Positions 1-10,280 of a DNA stretch of 18,465 nt are shown here, in pieces. The stretch's first letter is position 1; the number at the start of each line of letters is the position of its first letter. Source of the stretch: Psilocybe azurescens (Eukaryota > Basidiomycota > Agaricomycetes > Agaricales > Agrocybaceae); contig JAJIRX010000843.1 in the NCBI GenBank assembly GCA_023853785.1, positions 1-18,465 of the forward strand, read 5' to 3'. Under the pieces are notes generated by a model, which was given only the letters and a program-made list of their open reading frames with translations, was not told where the DNA came from and ran no database searches. Both the position numbers and the translations under genes were made by a program.

Positions 1-162
1 AGTGTAGGTTAGATTGCTTGCGAACACACTTAAGCGCGTCCTTGAGCGCACACATAGGCAATGTCCCTCTGCTCAGTCGTGCAATTACCAATAAGGTAAA
101 TCGGTGATCTCCGACGCATCACGTGTAACTGAAAATGTGAGACGGTGGGAGAGCAAGGACAG

Positions 163-735
163 TTAAAGCAGAGACACCCAGCTCCGGATTGTCATGTCAC
201 CAGGACATTCCGGTGTCCCAGACTCAGCTAGAGCATTCTCCCACACGGTGGTCATTGTCTTGAGTCTGAGAGAAGCTCCGCTCTGAAAGCCTTCGTCGTC
301 CTTGACAGTATAAGGAGATCCTTTACATGGATCTTTCCAAAATCTAACACAGGTTTCGGTGCAGTAGCGTGGTACGACAGACTACTCACCTCGTACAGTA
401 TATCAAGAGGGAGATTAGATATGATATCCGGCTTATTCTTCTTCTGAATTATTCTCTTCGTCGAAGAGGATGTACCTGCGATCCTGGCTCGTTTGTTGGG
501 CCGAGAATGTCCCACTAGCACAAAGAGACGATTGGCATCACTACGGTCTTTGAAGTGTGAGCCACTTACAATCACCTGGAGAATTTTCACGTTCATCTCC
601 GGAGCTTACGCTCTCTAACGTGCCGTAAGCTCTTTCGCTGCCGTTGTCGTCTTCCGCAATGTCGCTTTCCGGTTCTTCTGATGCGATAGCTTCAATCTTT
701 GCCTTGGCTTTTGCCTTTGCAGATCGTGGTGCCAT
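163..735 (-). pseudogene. F-box protein, N-terminal part (copy A), disrupted
   Basis: This is probably a substrate-recognition subunit for an SCF-type ubiquitin ligase, of the large Agaricomycete F-box family with Cys-rich tails. The start at 735 opens a Lys/Ala-rich then acidic N-terminus (MAPRSAKAKAKAK), typical of the family. Exon 1 is 735-570, intron 515-569 (GTAAGT...CTAG, in phase), exon 2 514-390, intron 344-389 (GTGAGT...TTAG). The F-box reads LPLDILYE before the second intron and FGKIHVKDLLILSRTTKAFR after it. Joining the exons is one base out of phase: a T4 run at 339-342 would need to be T5 to give the expected EIFGK. A second frame change near 270-285 is needed to reach the family-like VWENALAESG...ECPGDM segment, which ends at a TAA at 163-165. 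Either the gene is decaying or the sequence has indel errors. The C-terminal portion is not recognisable before the window edge. Confidence 0.62.
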
Positions 736-1190
736 GTATTCAAGTCTTTAACCAGGAAAATAAGGAGGAAATGGTATCCGTATGTGAAGGTACAGGTAGA
801 GTTACAATTCAGGGAGAACATCAATTTTGCCTCAAATCCGAACTTAAACGTTTCTCCACGAGCAGTCACATATCATGTGAAAGGATCACACCGCGTGCAA
901 CCACGCGTTGATGGCATTTGGATGGCACCAGCTTTGCCCAAGGTGAACCAGGCCCTTCCCATTGTCCAAGTTTTTATTTACTTTCCTGGTCCTTGTGATT
1001 GAATAACAGCCCATCAGAAGCATGGAGATACTGCAACCGTTCATTCAGTTCTGAAACTATACCATTTAAGAACATCTACCATCGTATACCTTAAATTCAA
1101 GATTCAAGACTCAGAACGCATTCCAAATACAAGCTAAGCAGCAGGTCAATCAATCTTTCTAGTCGCAGCCTGACACGCCGAGGGCGTGGT
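736..1190. other. intergenic, no gene seen
   Basis: This stretch lies between the F-box copy A start and the end of the DUF6697-like relic. The small open frames on both strands have no family resemblance and no consistent splice signals. It presumably holds the promoter of copy A, but I see no clear TATA element. Confidence 0.5.
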
Positions 1191-3088
1191 TCAGAGAACA
1201 GCGATTTTGTGCGTGTCTGAGACCCGACGATCATGAGCGACGAAGAGCAGCAATAGAGTAAACTTCTCACATCTCGTCGTCGTCTTGTACCCCCGTACCT
1301 CCTCATAGTCCGAAGCACTATTGGATTCTGGACTTTCTTTACGCTGAAGCTCCACTCGCGCTTTCTTACTGCTGGCAGTACACGGCTCCGAGGGATTCTT
1401 CCTCTTCTTTCTTGCAGTTGCATCATTGGAAGCTTCAGTTTTGTTCAGGGGTTCCCAAGTTTTTGCCCATTTGCAAAATCCTGTGCGCGTTCATGGTTAT
1501 ATGACACGCAGACTACCTTCACAATGCTGATTTGCTACAAACATGAGATCGTGAGTGACTGATGCTTAATTTTTCCAGACTCGCAAGCATCCTACAAGTC
1601 AATAAGCACTCACCTCGTCGCCCCGTTCGAACGCGGCTATCACATCCTCGCACGTTAGCAGGCTTGTGTAGCCTTTTGCCTTGATAAGGTCGGCTTCTTC
1701 TGCGATCTGTTCTGTTGTCGGCTCGCATTTCAGCTGTAGGCGAAGAGTCGCCGGCGCACGAAGATCACGGTATTTGGGATATTTCTTATACTGGGCAATC
1801 TTCCTACCCCATGCCTCCTTGACCTACAATAAATGCACGTTGAGCTTGAGCATCCACTAAAAGCCGCAGAGATAGCACTCACAGACAATTCCTAAGCCAC
1901 AAACTCCTGATGCGTCATTTTCCCGACAGTATGGCCCATACTCGCCTCGATATTCCATTAACGCCTTTTTCTGTCCCTCGATTTTACCAAACAGCGTCCA
2001 TGGTCCATTGTTGCAAATCTCTTCACGACAGCTAAGGAGCAGTCCCGGTGCCCCTGAAGAATGGGGCATCTCGGGATTCACGCCATATGTCGGGATAAGG
2101 AATCGATATCGCATGTTCTTCGAGGTCCGCATGAGTGCCATGCCTGGAAGTCCAAATACCTTGGATAGTGCCCTTCGCGACACGGCGACTGGAATTGGCG
2201 TTGGGTTGATGAAGAGAGATGTAGTGTCGTTGAGGTATTTGGAGACTTGAAAGAAAGGCAGAGTCCATCCTCCCTCCGACTTAACGTCCTTTTTATCATT
2301 TTAATGTCTTCAGACCCAAACTTTTTGATCTTATGCTTAGAAGACGGAGAAGTCTTGAATTTCACCTGAACGAGAATTGATTAGATAGGTACAGAGAAAT
2401 ACCAGATGTTTTACCCTCGTTTCAGTCAAGTCTATTTTCAAGGGGTTTGCCGCCTACCTGCAGAGCTAGCCTCTGAAACACTTTGCCGACGTTCGCCCAT
2501 GGTAACAGGAAGGCGGGAGGCAGCTCTACTCGTCCTGTGCGGCCGTGATAGGCTGCAACTGGTGGAAAATCTGAAGAGCTATCTGTCAGGACCTATGAGT
2601 CGATGCTTGAGACCTTTGTTAGTCCCAAGTTGAAGCAGTGTGCTCGCACAATGATATCGTCTTTCCCAGGTTGAAGTTATTAATAAAGTAAATGCCGAAT
2701 CCACGACCCAGGAGTTAACGTTAAGAGCTTACTAGGTTGCTTTTGTCGTTGTCTAGGTCTATCTTCTTGACGTTCACCTGAATTCGTATCGTTGAGACAA
2801 GTCCATAGAGATAACGAACGGTCCAACCTCTTTGTCTGTCGTGTCTAATCTCACGGTAGTCTGTGAATTCTGCGAGCCAATAAATGAGATATTCTTGTTC
2901 GAAAGATGTACAAGTACATGCTTTCTTCGTTCTTCTTCGTACTTATTCTCGAGTTCAAGATAAGAAAAACGCCATTTGACGGTTTCTGCTTCTGCGTCAG
3001 TGGTTTTTTGTCTAACTCTGTCGCGCTCTTTGCGCAGAATTTGAACCTCTTCCTCAAGACGCACGTTCTTGGGGACTAGAGCATTCAT
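1191..3088 (-). pseudogene. DUF6697-like coiled-coil protein, degenerate
   Basis: This resembles a basidiomycete protein of unknown function with an N-terminal coiled coil, a disordered linker and a C-terminal domain that I match from memory to DUF6697. From 3088 the frame reads a heptad-rich helix (MNALVPKNVRLEEEVQILRK...). Short linker exons follow, one encoding VNVKKIDLDNDKSNL and one containing LKIDLTETR. The domain core lies at about 2285-1900: GGWTLPFFQVSKYLND, NPEMPHSSGAPGLLL, KKALMEYRGEY. It continues as MTHQEF...ELS, then exon 1823-1614 (VKEAWGRKIAQYKKYPKYR ... EDVIAAFERGDE) and a last exon from 1534 (QISIVKVVCVSYNHE), ending in a KKRK/KKAR-rich, possibly nuclear-targeting tail. Breaks: an A4 run at 2299-2302 one base short, a frame change between GEYG and MTHQEF, an in-frame TAG at 1892-1894, and a shift near 1460. 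The family assignment and the start are tentative. Confidence 0.55.
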
Positions 3089-3329
3089 AAGATAAACGTG
3101 GAAGTGAACTTTTACGTTGATGTTGACAGCAGGTTCAAATTGATTTGGGTTGATAGTCGGTGGTTAGTTGTGGTCAAGCGGCGCTGCCGAAGGTCCGCCT
3201 ATTGTTTGGCAGTGGCGTCACTTTATTACAAACTAAGGACGTGCCTTCGATCCTGGCAAATACACTTCTTTCCAACTTCTTTCGCTGCTGCCGTCATAGT
3301 CTCCTTCACAACTCTATGTCAACGACTCA
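3089..3329. promoter_or_regulatory. shared divergent upstream region
   Basis: These 241 bp separate the apparent 5' end of the DUF6697-like relic (-) from the start of the small Cys-rich gene (+), so they should contain both promoters if both genes are transcribed. I see no clear TATA box. The open frames crossing it on the + strand look fortuitous. Confidence 0.35.
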
Positions 3330-3828
3330 ATGGCTGATTTGAGTGGCCTATTCATGTGTTGCTCGTGTTGTAAGTCCTATTATTCCAACAGTTTTTATCT
3401 AATGTGTGTGGATTTACGAGTAGCAAAAGAAGGCTGACAGGGATCGATCTTGAACTTCAACAGGTTGTGCCGCGGACGGTTCATACTCTAGCAAGAAGGC
3501 TAAGCCTGACCCAAGAGAACAGCAGATAGACGACGAATTTCTTGCTAGGAATTATCGTCAAGATTCGTCGGGGCGGTTCCATACTCAACCCACGCCGACG
3601 AGTTCGATGTTTTCTCCGCAGGGTCCAGGAAGCAATCGGTCAAATAAGGCGGAACAGAAGAGGGATGAAAGCTCTCTCGGCGATCCGGAAGTACACCGTC
3701 TGGGAGTGGTGCAACTGAAGCCTCCGACTTTGGGCATCGACGGTTCTGCATCAACGGACTCGATGAACGTATCAAGTGGGAGCGACGGTAAAGTGAATCC
3801 AGAAATCGTGGTCTCTGCTCCTGGATGA
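3330..3828 (+). CDS. small protein with N-terminal cysteine cluster
   Basis: This is a two-exon gene of unknown function, 134 residues. Exon 1 is 3330-3369, the intron is 3370-3463 (GTAAGT...AACAG) and exon 2 is 3464-3828. The splice is in phase and gives an N-terminus MADLSGLFMCCSCCCAADG with five cysteines within six residues. A charged segment follows (KKAKPDPREQQIDDEFLARNY), then a Ser/Pro/Gly-rich, probably disordered tail. There is no signal peptide and no catalytic motif. The Cys cluster at the extreme N-terminus suggests palmitoylation and peripheral membrane attachment, but that is inference. The intact frame across the intron, canonical splice sites and polar composition support a real gene. 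I believe similar short proteins occur in other Agaricomycetes but cannot name a family. Confidence 0.72.
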
Positions 3829-4425
3829 GGGCAAGAGATATACTGCGGTTTTATACATTCGGCCAATCGCCCCTATCAGACGAGTTGTACTATTTAATGG
3901 AAGTGAGATACCCGAGTAAATGCGTGCGGCTTCCGCTAATATTGCATTTGTATCACAGGGTTAGGATTTATACCCCAAGGAGATGGATACGTGAGATTCT
4001 CCTGTGTTGTATGTTTAGTATTTTGTATTGTACCACAATCGCTCTCAGGTTTTGACTTTTAAACTCGAGAAAAGGGGTTGAAATCTCACATGGAGAATCA
4101 AACTCAATTGAAGCATCAAGTGAATCAGCAAATGGCGATTTCCCTCCGAGAAGAATAACTATATACGTGGTCCCATGTGGCCAATATCCGTGAAACGAAG
4201 CACGAAATCAGATCACAAGCGGCTATAACTGGGAGGAGCACTATTCCATTGATCCACCCATACGGGCATTTTAAATAGAACGATACGTAGCAGGCCAGGC
4301 TAGGTGCGATCCCTCCTGCGTTTCTTGGCTGACTGCATACTTAGACTCACTCTTCCCTTCGTTTTGCGTCTTCCATCCGTTGGACTGAAGTTGTTATATC
4401 CCCAACACGAAATCAAGCGAAGGCG
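3829..4425. other. intergenic, no gene seen
   Basis: This stretch lies between the Cys-cluster gene and the DUF6593 gene, both on the + strand. It should hold the 3' end of the first and the promoter of the second. An AT-rich TTTAAATAG at about 4270-4278, some 150 bp before the ATG, is the only weak core-promoter candidate. No RNA gene or repeat was recognised. Confidence 0.45.
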
Positions 4426-5117
4426 ATGGAGGCCATTTTTGACAACAAAGCCAATGTACTCGATGCAAAGCTACGAACATCGCACGACAATTCCGTGATT
4501 TACTCAATATCTACCGAACAGACGACATGGTCGAAGACGCATACGTACGTTAGGGATATGAATCCCGCCCTTCGAGGGGAACCAGCAGTTGTGGGTATTA
4601 TCAACTGGGGCAAGAAGACATTTGAGGTAAACGGACATCGTAAGTCTTTGAAAGAGATCAGAAGGAAGCCGGGAAGGTTCAGATATAAGTGAGAGCATTA
4701 TTTGTTTCGGTTTGTGATGCAGTCCCAGAGATAGTGAGCAGGGCGAAGCTGTGGAAATGGAGTGACGACAGAGAGGAGTATGCTATTGTTCATCGGGAGG
4801 AGGGATGGCAGGTATGTGTTATGGAATATCCGTCTATCTCGCTGAGATATTGTGACGACGCAGGCGTCGTCCACGAGCAAAAATGCCGTCGAAGCCACGT
4901 TGAATGTTCCATATCGCCCACAGTTATTCGGAAAGTCGAAGCCCATGGTTATAAACCTTTCGAGGCCTGCATTAGCGAAGGACGAAGTGTTCCTGATACT
5001 CGCTTTCATATATTGCGAGCACAGGAGACAAGAAAAGACGGTGAGTTTGTTCCTGTTGGTGGATAGCCACCAGTTAAAAATCAAATCCGTGTGTAGAACA
5101 GTTCGGGTGGTTGGTGA
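4426..5117 (+). CDS. DUF6593 domain protein
   Basis: This is a single-domain protein of the basidiomycete-expanded DUF6593 family; its function is unknown. Exons are 4426-4688, 4742-4811, 4864-5040 and 5097-5117; introns are 53, 52 and 56 bp, all GT-AG. The model is in phase throughout and gives 176 residues, the usual family size. Family-like features in order: an N-terminal strand region (VIYSISTEQTTWSKTHTYVRD), an IINWGKKTFEVNGHRKSLKE strand-turn, the K-A-K-L-W-K-W segment created by the first splice, and a C-terminal hydrophobic helix/strand (DEVFLILAFIYCEHRRQEK) ending NSSGGW. The second and last acceptors were chosen because they keep frame and restore family motifs. The last exon is only 21 bp, so the exact C-terminus is less certain; skipping that acceptor would give a longer, unfamiliar tail. 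Confidence 0.75.
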
Positions 5118-5482
5118 TGCAGCTTCGATTCAAATATTTCGCCAGCTTCCAGTTTCTGTCATATCGGACATCTACCTTCATTATAGCTAGGGTCTACGCA
5201 GTATTTCAGTATATTTCCAGATGTGTTCGAATCGTTGACATGAAAGACGGAACACCCATCAAGTTATACATTGGCAGATTAAGTTTTGCGGTGAATTTAT
5301 TGGTTTCGTGTTCTCTTGAATGCCATAAGCACACGAAAGTCAGGCTGTTCCGTATAATAATAGAGAGTAAAGAGAGTTTTAGAGTTTGAAAGGTTTAATG
5401 ATGGCCAATGGGGTTAGTCAAAAATGTGCGAAAAGTGGTGATAGTTGATCGTGAGAATTTTATCAAATTTTTGTCAGTGTCC
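5118..5482. other. intergenic, promoter of RPAC1
   Basis: This stretch sits between the DUF6593 stop and the RPAC1 start. Open frames continue through it but lose any resemblance to DUF6593. In-frame ATGs at 5408 and 5483 make the true RPAC1 start uncertain, so part of this stretch could be coding. Confidence 0.4.
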
Positions 5483-6867
5483 ATGGTCGCCGTCGCAGGC
5501 GACGTTGAACCTTCCTCAATGCCTTCTGAAACTGTTGATAGTCGTCGTCTTGTTGGCGTTCTCGCTGAACGTGTTACCAATGTCTCCAGTAACGACTTTC
5601 CAGGGCATTACCCCGGTGAAGATCACTCATGGGATCTGACAAATTTCCAAAAGGTACGTCGGGTCGGTTATCTCTGATGAAGTATTTTCATCGAATAAAC
5701 TGCTTTTGCAAGGGCAGAATTTGACAGTAAAGTACAACGGCTATCGCAGCACTCAATAGACTTTGATATTGTGGGAGTGGATGCGTCAATAGCCAATGCC
5801 TTTCGAAGGATCATGATTGCTGAAGTTCGTGTTTCTCGTTTCGTTGGATGTCAGACTTTTTACTTGACTTTCTTGTTAGGTACCCACTGTGGCCATCGAG
5901 CAGGTCTTTGTGTGGAACAACAACACCGTTATTGTGGACGAAATTCTGGCTCACCGACTAGGACTTGTCCCGCTGAACGTAGATCCCTCGCTAATGATTA
6001 TGAAAGGTCTGTTCGTATGCTTCTATAATTGTGAATAGATCTGACTTGCATTGTAGGTCCCGATGACCCGCCAACCGACCAAAACACCCTCGTCTTCCAC
6101 GTCGATATCACCTGCGAGCGTAACCCAAAAGCGCCAAAAGGCACACTCAACCCCCACGAATTGTACATCAACTCCGAATTTCTATCTTCACAGCTCACCT
6201 GGACACCGGCTGGCGAACAAGAGGAGGTTTTCGCTGATAATAAACCCGCGCCTACGAATTCGAACATCGTTCTCGCGAAACTGCGACCTGGGCAGCAGAT
6301 CAATATGGAGCTGCATGCGGTGAAAGGCGTTGGAAAGGATCATGCCAAGTTCAGCCCCGTTGGTGCGTTTTGCAGTCTCTTTCTCTCCATTCGTATTCTA
6401 ATATTACTCGCTCAGCGACGGCATCGTACCGTCTACTCCCTCAAATCAAAATCACCAAGCCAATACCACCGAGCAAAGCGGAGAAATTTCAAAAATGCTT
6501 CTCGCCTGGTGTAATCAAAATCGACCCGCGAACGCAAGAGGTCAGCGTCGACGAGAAGAACGTGCGGAACGATACCGTCAGTCGGGAGGTGCTGCGGCAT
6601 CCTGAATTCGCCGGTTCAGTGGAGCTGAGCAGAGTGCGGGATTACTTTTTGTGTATGCCTTATTTGACTCCTTCGTCGTGTCAATCTCATTCGTCCTTTC
6701 TTCGTTTAGTCAACGTGGAATCTGAGGGACCGTATGCTCCGGAGCGTATATTGCCTGAGGCTATAAAGGTTATGCGCGAAAAGCTGGCCGTTATACGTCA
6801 AGCAGCTGAGACGCTACGGGATAAATCTACAACTATTGATAGCGATGTCGTCATGGCAGACTCATGA
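5483..6867 (+). CDS. RPC40: DNA-directed RNA polymerases I and III subunit RPAC1 (AC40)
   Basis: This is the alpha-like assembly subunit shared by nuclear RNA polymerases I and III, which pairs with AC19 to nucleate the enzymes. Exons: 5483-5653, 5718-5824, 5880-6006, 6057-6362, 6416-6652, 6710-6867; introns are 50-64 bp, GT-AG. Family motifs follow in order: [39 protein letters not shown] (alpha-motif), [86 protein letters not shown]. Length is about 368 residues from 5483, or 356 from an alternative ATG at 5519 that fits remembered homologues as well (yeast has 335). Exon 2 is one base short: NLTVK and [12 protein letters not shown] are in different frames, corrected by one extra G near 5732. 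As the gene is essential and otherwise intact, I suspect a sequence error. Confidence 0.93.
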
Positions 6868-7341
6868 TTTGTACTTTTTTTTTCTTTCTGTATTCCATTC
6901 ACCATTTCTTTCTCGACATGCTCTGTAGTTCCTGAACCCGGTGCACAAATTCGTACCTCATTGATTCGTCTTGTCTGCATGCTGGGTAAGCCTAGAAAAG
7001 AACGGTTTAATTTGCAGACGCTCTAGCTGGCTCGATTTCTTGCCTTTCCTGACTCTTAAATCTCGGTGATACACAGATAATAGAATTCAATGTCACTTGG
7101 TGAATACTTAGTTGAGTCTGAACTTATGAAGGGTTACTGATGTAACCATTTTTGCAATTCGCGTCTGCTACCAATCGCACGTGGTCCCCGACATCTACCG
7201 TGACGGTACACTTATTCGCGCGGGTCAATCAAAATTAGCGGTCCCACTGAGCTTGTAGTCAACGCCAGCTCTTACTTGACTTTTACACCACTTTTCCTGG
7301 CTGTCTACTGACTTTAAACATTGAATATAACATTCTACACC
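6868..7341. other. intergenic, no gene seen
   Basis: This is the region downstream of RPAC1 and upstream of F-box copy B. A T-rich tract just after the RPAC1 stop (about 6876-6888) fits a 3' UTR. No RNA gene, repeat or further exon was recognised. Confidence 0.5.
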
Positions 7342-9346
7342 ATGGAGACAAAGCACCCACTAGAAGTGAAGGTAACTGATATGCTTGCAATATGTTTGAA
7401 CGTTTTAAGCGTCAGGGACGCACTTTCTCATTGTTTTATCTATTAGACGACTTGAGTTTACAAAGGTCAAGTTGGATAGCTTGTCTTCCGAAGAAATACA
7501 ACGAATACCGCAGTTCTTTTTAACCTCTTTGCCCTATGACATCCTGTACGAGGTAGTGATTCGCTATTCTTGGGATCTTCACTCCCCAAGGATTCTTTCA
7601 GACCTTTGGATATATCGATCCTGGTGATCAGTCAAGCCTCTCCTAGACGAACCATCTACTGAATGAGATGTTTCTTTTCGACGGTCTTGTTCCTTTGTGG
7701 AACCAATCACGGGAAATTCGGCGCGGCCCTGATTGTCCCAACGACATGACAGAGCCTGAATCGGTAGCTTTTCTCTTCTTACATGAGTGTCAGGTCTGGC
7801 TTTTCTTTCTCGGTACCTCTTTTACGCGTGTACTGAGCTTTCTGTACTCAGAAATGTGGAGCGAAAGATATTCGAAAGGCTGATTTGTTGATCCGTCATC
7901 GTCTCTATGTGCCTTGCAGAAAACGAAAGTGCGATTCAAATATGTTGTTCTCTTATTAGTTGTTACAGTTGATTGCGGTCTCCGATGTTATACAGTTGTA
8001 TCCCGATATTCCTAAATACATCCTGGATCTTCTGCCTTTCAATACTGCTGCGAACGGTATCCGATTTCTAATTCCAGTGGATTACTGAAGGCACATTGCA
8101 TGCAGTTGATTGTTACATGAGAGTAGACCCACAACGGAGGTCGCGCCAGCTGTTCCTCTACAGACCTGATATAAATCCAATGCTTATCAAAATTGCACAA
8201 TACGAGCAACTTACGTCGACCTCTCCCGCTTCGCAGATAAATACAAGGCCAATAAGATACAAAGGATTCGAAGGATGAATGAAGTAAGCGGTAAATTATT
8301 CTCCGTCACCTCATAACTGAGGAGATTCAGTCTGACACTGGATAATGATAGCAATCAAGCTCGGATATAATAAAGACGATGTTTTGTAATAGAAGATCGT
8401 GTTGAATGCGGTCTTCCATCTCAGTGGAGATTGTTAACCAGGGTCCATGAAGTCTACGAGTTCGCCTCATTCACAGAGCTTATCAATGCTTCAAGCGATT
8501 CCATGCCGACCCCCGCTGATAACTTCCAACGTGCTACGGGGCTACTTCCTAGTCATCTGGATGCGACTTATGAAGGCAAACTTGATCAGTTTCGCATGGT
8601 GTTACTCGTTTCAGGCTCTTCCTGCAGCCTGGAGTCGATCGTTTTGATCTGACTACCTCTGTCTTGCGCTACCACCTGGAACCCGGTTCATTCATGCAAA
8701 ATCTTACGTCCTTGTAGGTATCGACGACCTAGTGTCCCACCATTGTGACATGCATGAGGACTACTTAAATCCTGCCTCCTCTCGAGTCAGTCATAGGGAG
8801 CTCAGCGCCAACGGGATACGCATTGCACGCCGTCCAATTCAACTAGCAGGATTAGAGAGCAAAACCGCGTTGGTATCAAATGTGGATGCGAAGGCCTCCG
8901 ATTTTTGTGTGAACGTTACGAAAATTTTCAGCCCCGGCGGATGTTGTATCTATCAGCAAGCTTGCCTTCACCTGGCGCTCCGCTGTAAGATTTCTTATTA
9001 CCTATGGACTCTATCTGATAACGTTTTTTAAGATTGGACACTGCCTACCCATTGCCTCTGGACTGTCTCAGTTTAATGGCTCCCTATTTTTAGTGCTTCT
9101 GGGCCTTCTCAGTTTCGGGAATCATCAGATGAATACTCGTGAAGAGCTATCCCAGAGCATCAGGAGATTTAGATAAAGGCTCAGGAAATGAACGACGTTA
9201 AAAGCACATCTTGTCTATGGACCTGTGGTCACTGCCCGTGAGGCTGTTGTCACCCATCTTGCAAACATGTACAATACTTGATGATTTTGTTCATATTCGC
9301 AAAGCCGTCGTACATGTACTACACAAATACGGACTGAATTCAGTAT
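7342..9346 (+). pseudogene. F-box protein relic, nearly full length (copy B)
   Basis: This is a broken member of the same F-box/Cys-rich family as copy A. The F-box starts in the second exon (SLPYDILYE, ending 7552). After a 49-bp intron (7553-7601) it continues TFGYIDPGDQSSLS, then hits an in-frame TAG at 7644-7646. Beyond the stop the same frame still reads the family sequence (LVPLWNQSREI...GPDCPNDMTEP). After intron 7794-7851 comes a Cys-pair region (CQKCGAKDIRKAD...YVPCRKRK). Next is LIAVSDVIQLYPDIPKYIL up to 8056, intron 8057-8105, then a charged helix region that changes frame near 8215-8225 (to FADKYKANKIQRIRRMNE). Downstream are short degenerate matches: IKLGYNKDD near 8360, a Cys/His segment near 8930-8985, LWTCGHC near 9218 and HIRKAVVHVLHKYG near 9292. 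The first exon does not join in phase. It is non-functional as read. Confidence 0.7.
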
Positions 9347-10192
9347 AGTGTGTTACAAATATTTTATCTCAAATTGAAGTGGAAAGCTCGAATTGCTCTC
9401 CAACGCTGCGTCAAATAAAAGGGCCAGGAAAAGTACAAGTTTGATGTGCAAGGCGGCGGCGCGACGGGTTGCGTTGTGGTCCACGTGGTTCAATGACAAA
9501 TAAATACATTACGTGTTACACCTCAGGCCGAAATTTTATTTCTCCCTTGAGGCTTGAGCTCTATGGTCTACTGGTACCCTTGGCCACGACTTTGCAATTA
9601 ACAATCTGTAACCTGAATCCAGGGTTCAATATTTTCAATGGTCTTGAATTCTTCAATTTGGACTCAATAGCAACTCCTTGCTCCTGGGTCTGCCTTTACG
9701 GTCATCATGTATCATACTTCTGAAATAGAACCACTTTTCTACCTTGGTCACCTGCCGCCTGGCAACATCGAACGAGATGCGACGCGCGAATGTGAAGCGG
9801 GCGTGGTAATTACATGAGTTCGGTGCGTGTTTACACTTCAAAATCGAAGGATATATATATGATCTAAAACGTCAGGCAATTTCAGAGTATTCCCACCACG
9901 TTGACGATGGATAATGGCCTGGAAGAAAGGCGGTGCTTGAACAAGCTCTGTTTATGAATATCCCACAACGTCTCCCACTTTTGTTCTGTGGCCTCAGTAT
10001 CAAACTCTGCTAGCGCTGAATGCATACAAACCGAACATGCATGGACGCTAGTTGATGTGAAAGCTTATCGAAATGGATTCTTCTTTCTTGCCGAGGGTTC
10101 CATGTCCGATAAAAACGTCATGCTAACCTCTTATAATCAGGATATTTATACCAGGGACTCGTAGCACCAGTCGTGTGCTTCATATTTGACCC
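9347..10192. other. intergenic, no gene seen
   Basis: This stretch lies between F-box copy B and the transporter promoter. Short open frames on both strands (84 residues at most) have no recognisable motif or splice structure. A short (TA)n run lies at about 9851-9860. I found no transposon ends or RNA gene. Confidence 0.5.
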
Positions 10193-10199
10193 TATAAAT
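10193..10199 (+). promoter_or_regulatory. TATA box of the MFS transporter
   Basis: TATAAAT lies 82-88 bp before the transporter ATG, a plausible distance for a fungal core promoter. A pyrimidine/CA-rich leader follows up to the start codon. No transcript data are available to confirm use. Confidence 0.5.
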
Positions 10200-10280
10200 T
10201 TCACGACCCGGTCACTTGTACAAAATCTGCCCCAAATACTAATATCCCATCCTGCTTGCTAAATCTCTACTACAATATCG

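Noticed and set aside
1892..1941. Possible 50-bp intron GTATGG...TTAG that would remove the TAG in the DUF6697-like gene
   Set aside because: The resulting phases do not join to the next exon, and the sequence inside (GKMTHQEF) fits the family as coding.
3098..3342. Two overlapping + strand open frames upstream of the Cys-cluster gene
   Set aside because: They run into the true ATG region in other frames and have no homology that I recognise; better read as promoter and leader.
9469..9723. 84-residue + strand open frame
   Set aside because: No motif, no splice partner, unremarkable start context; most likely chance.
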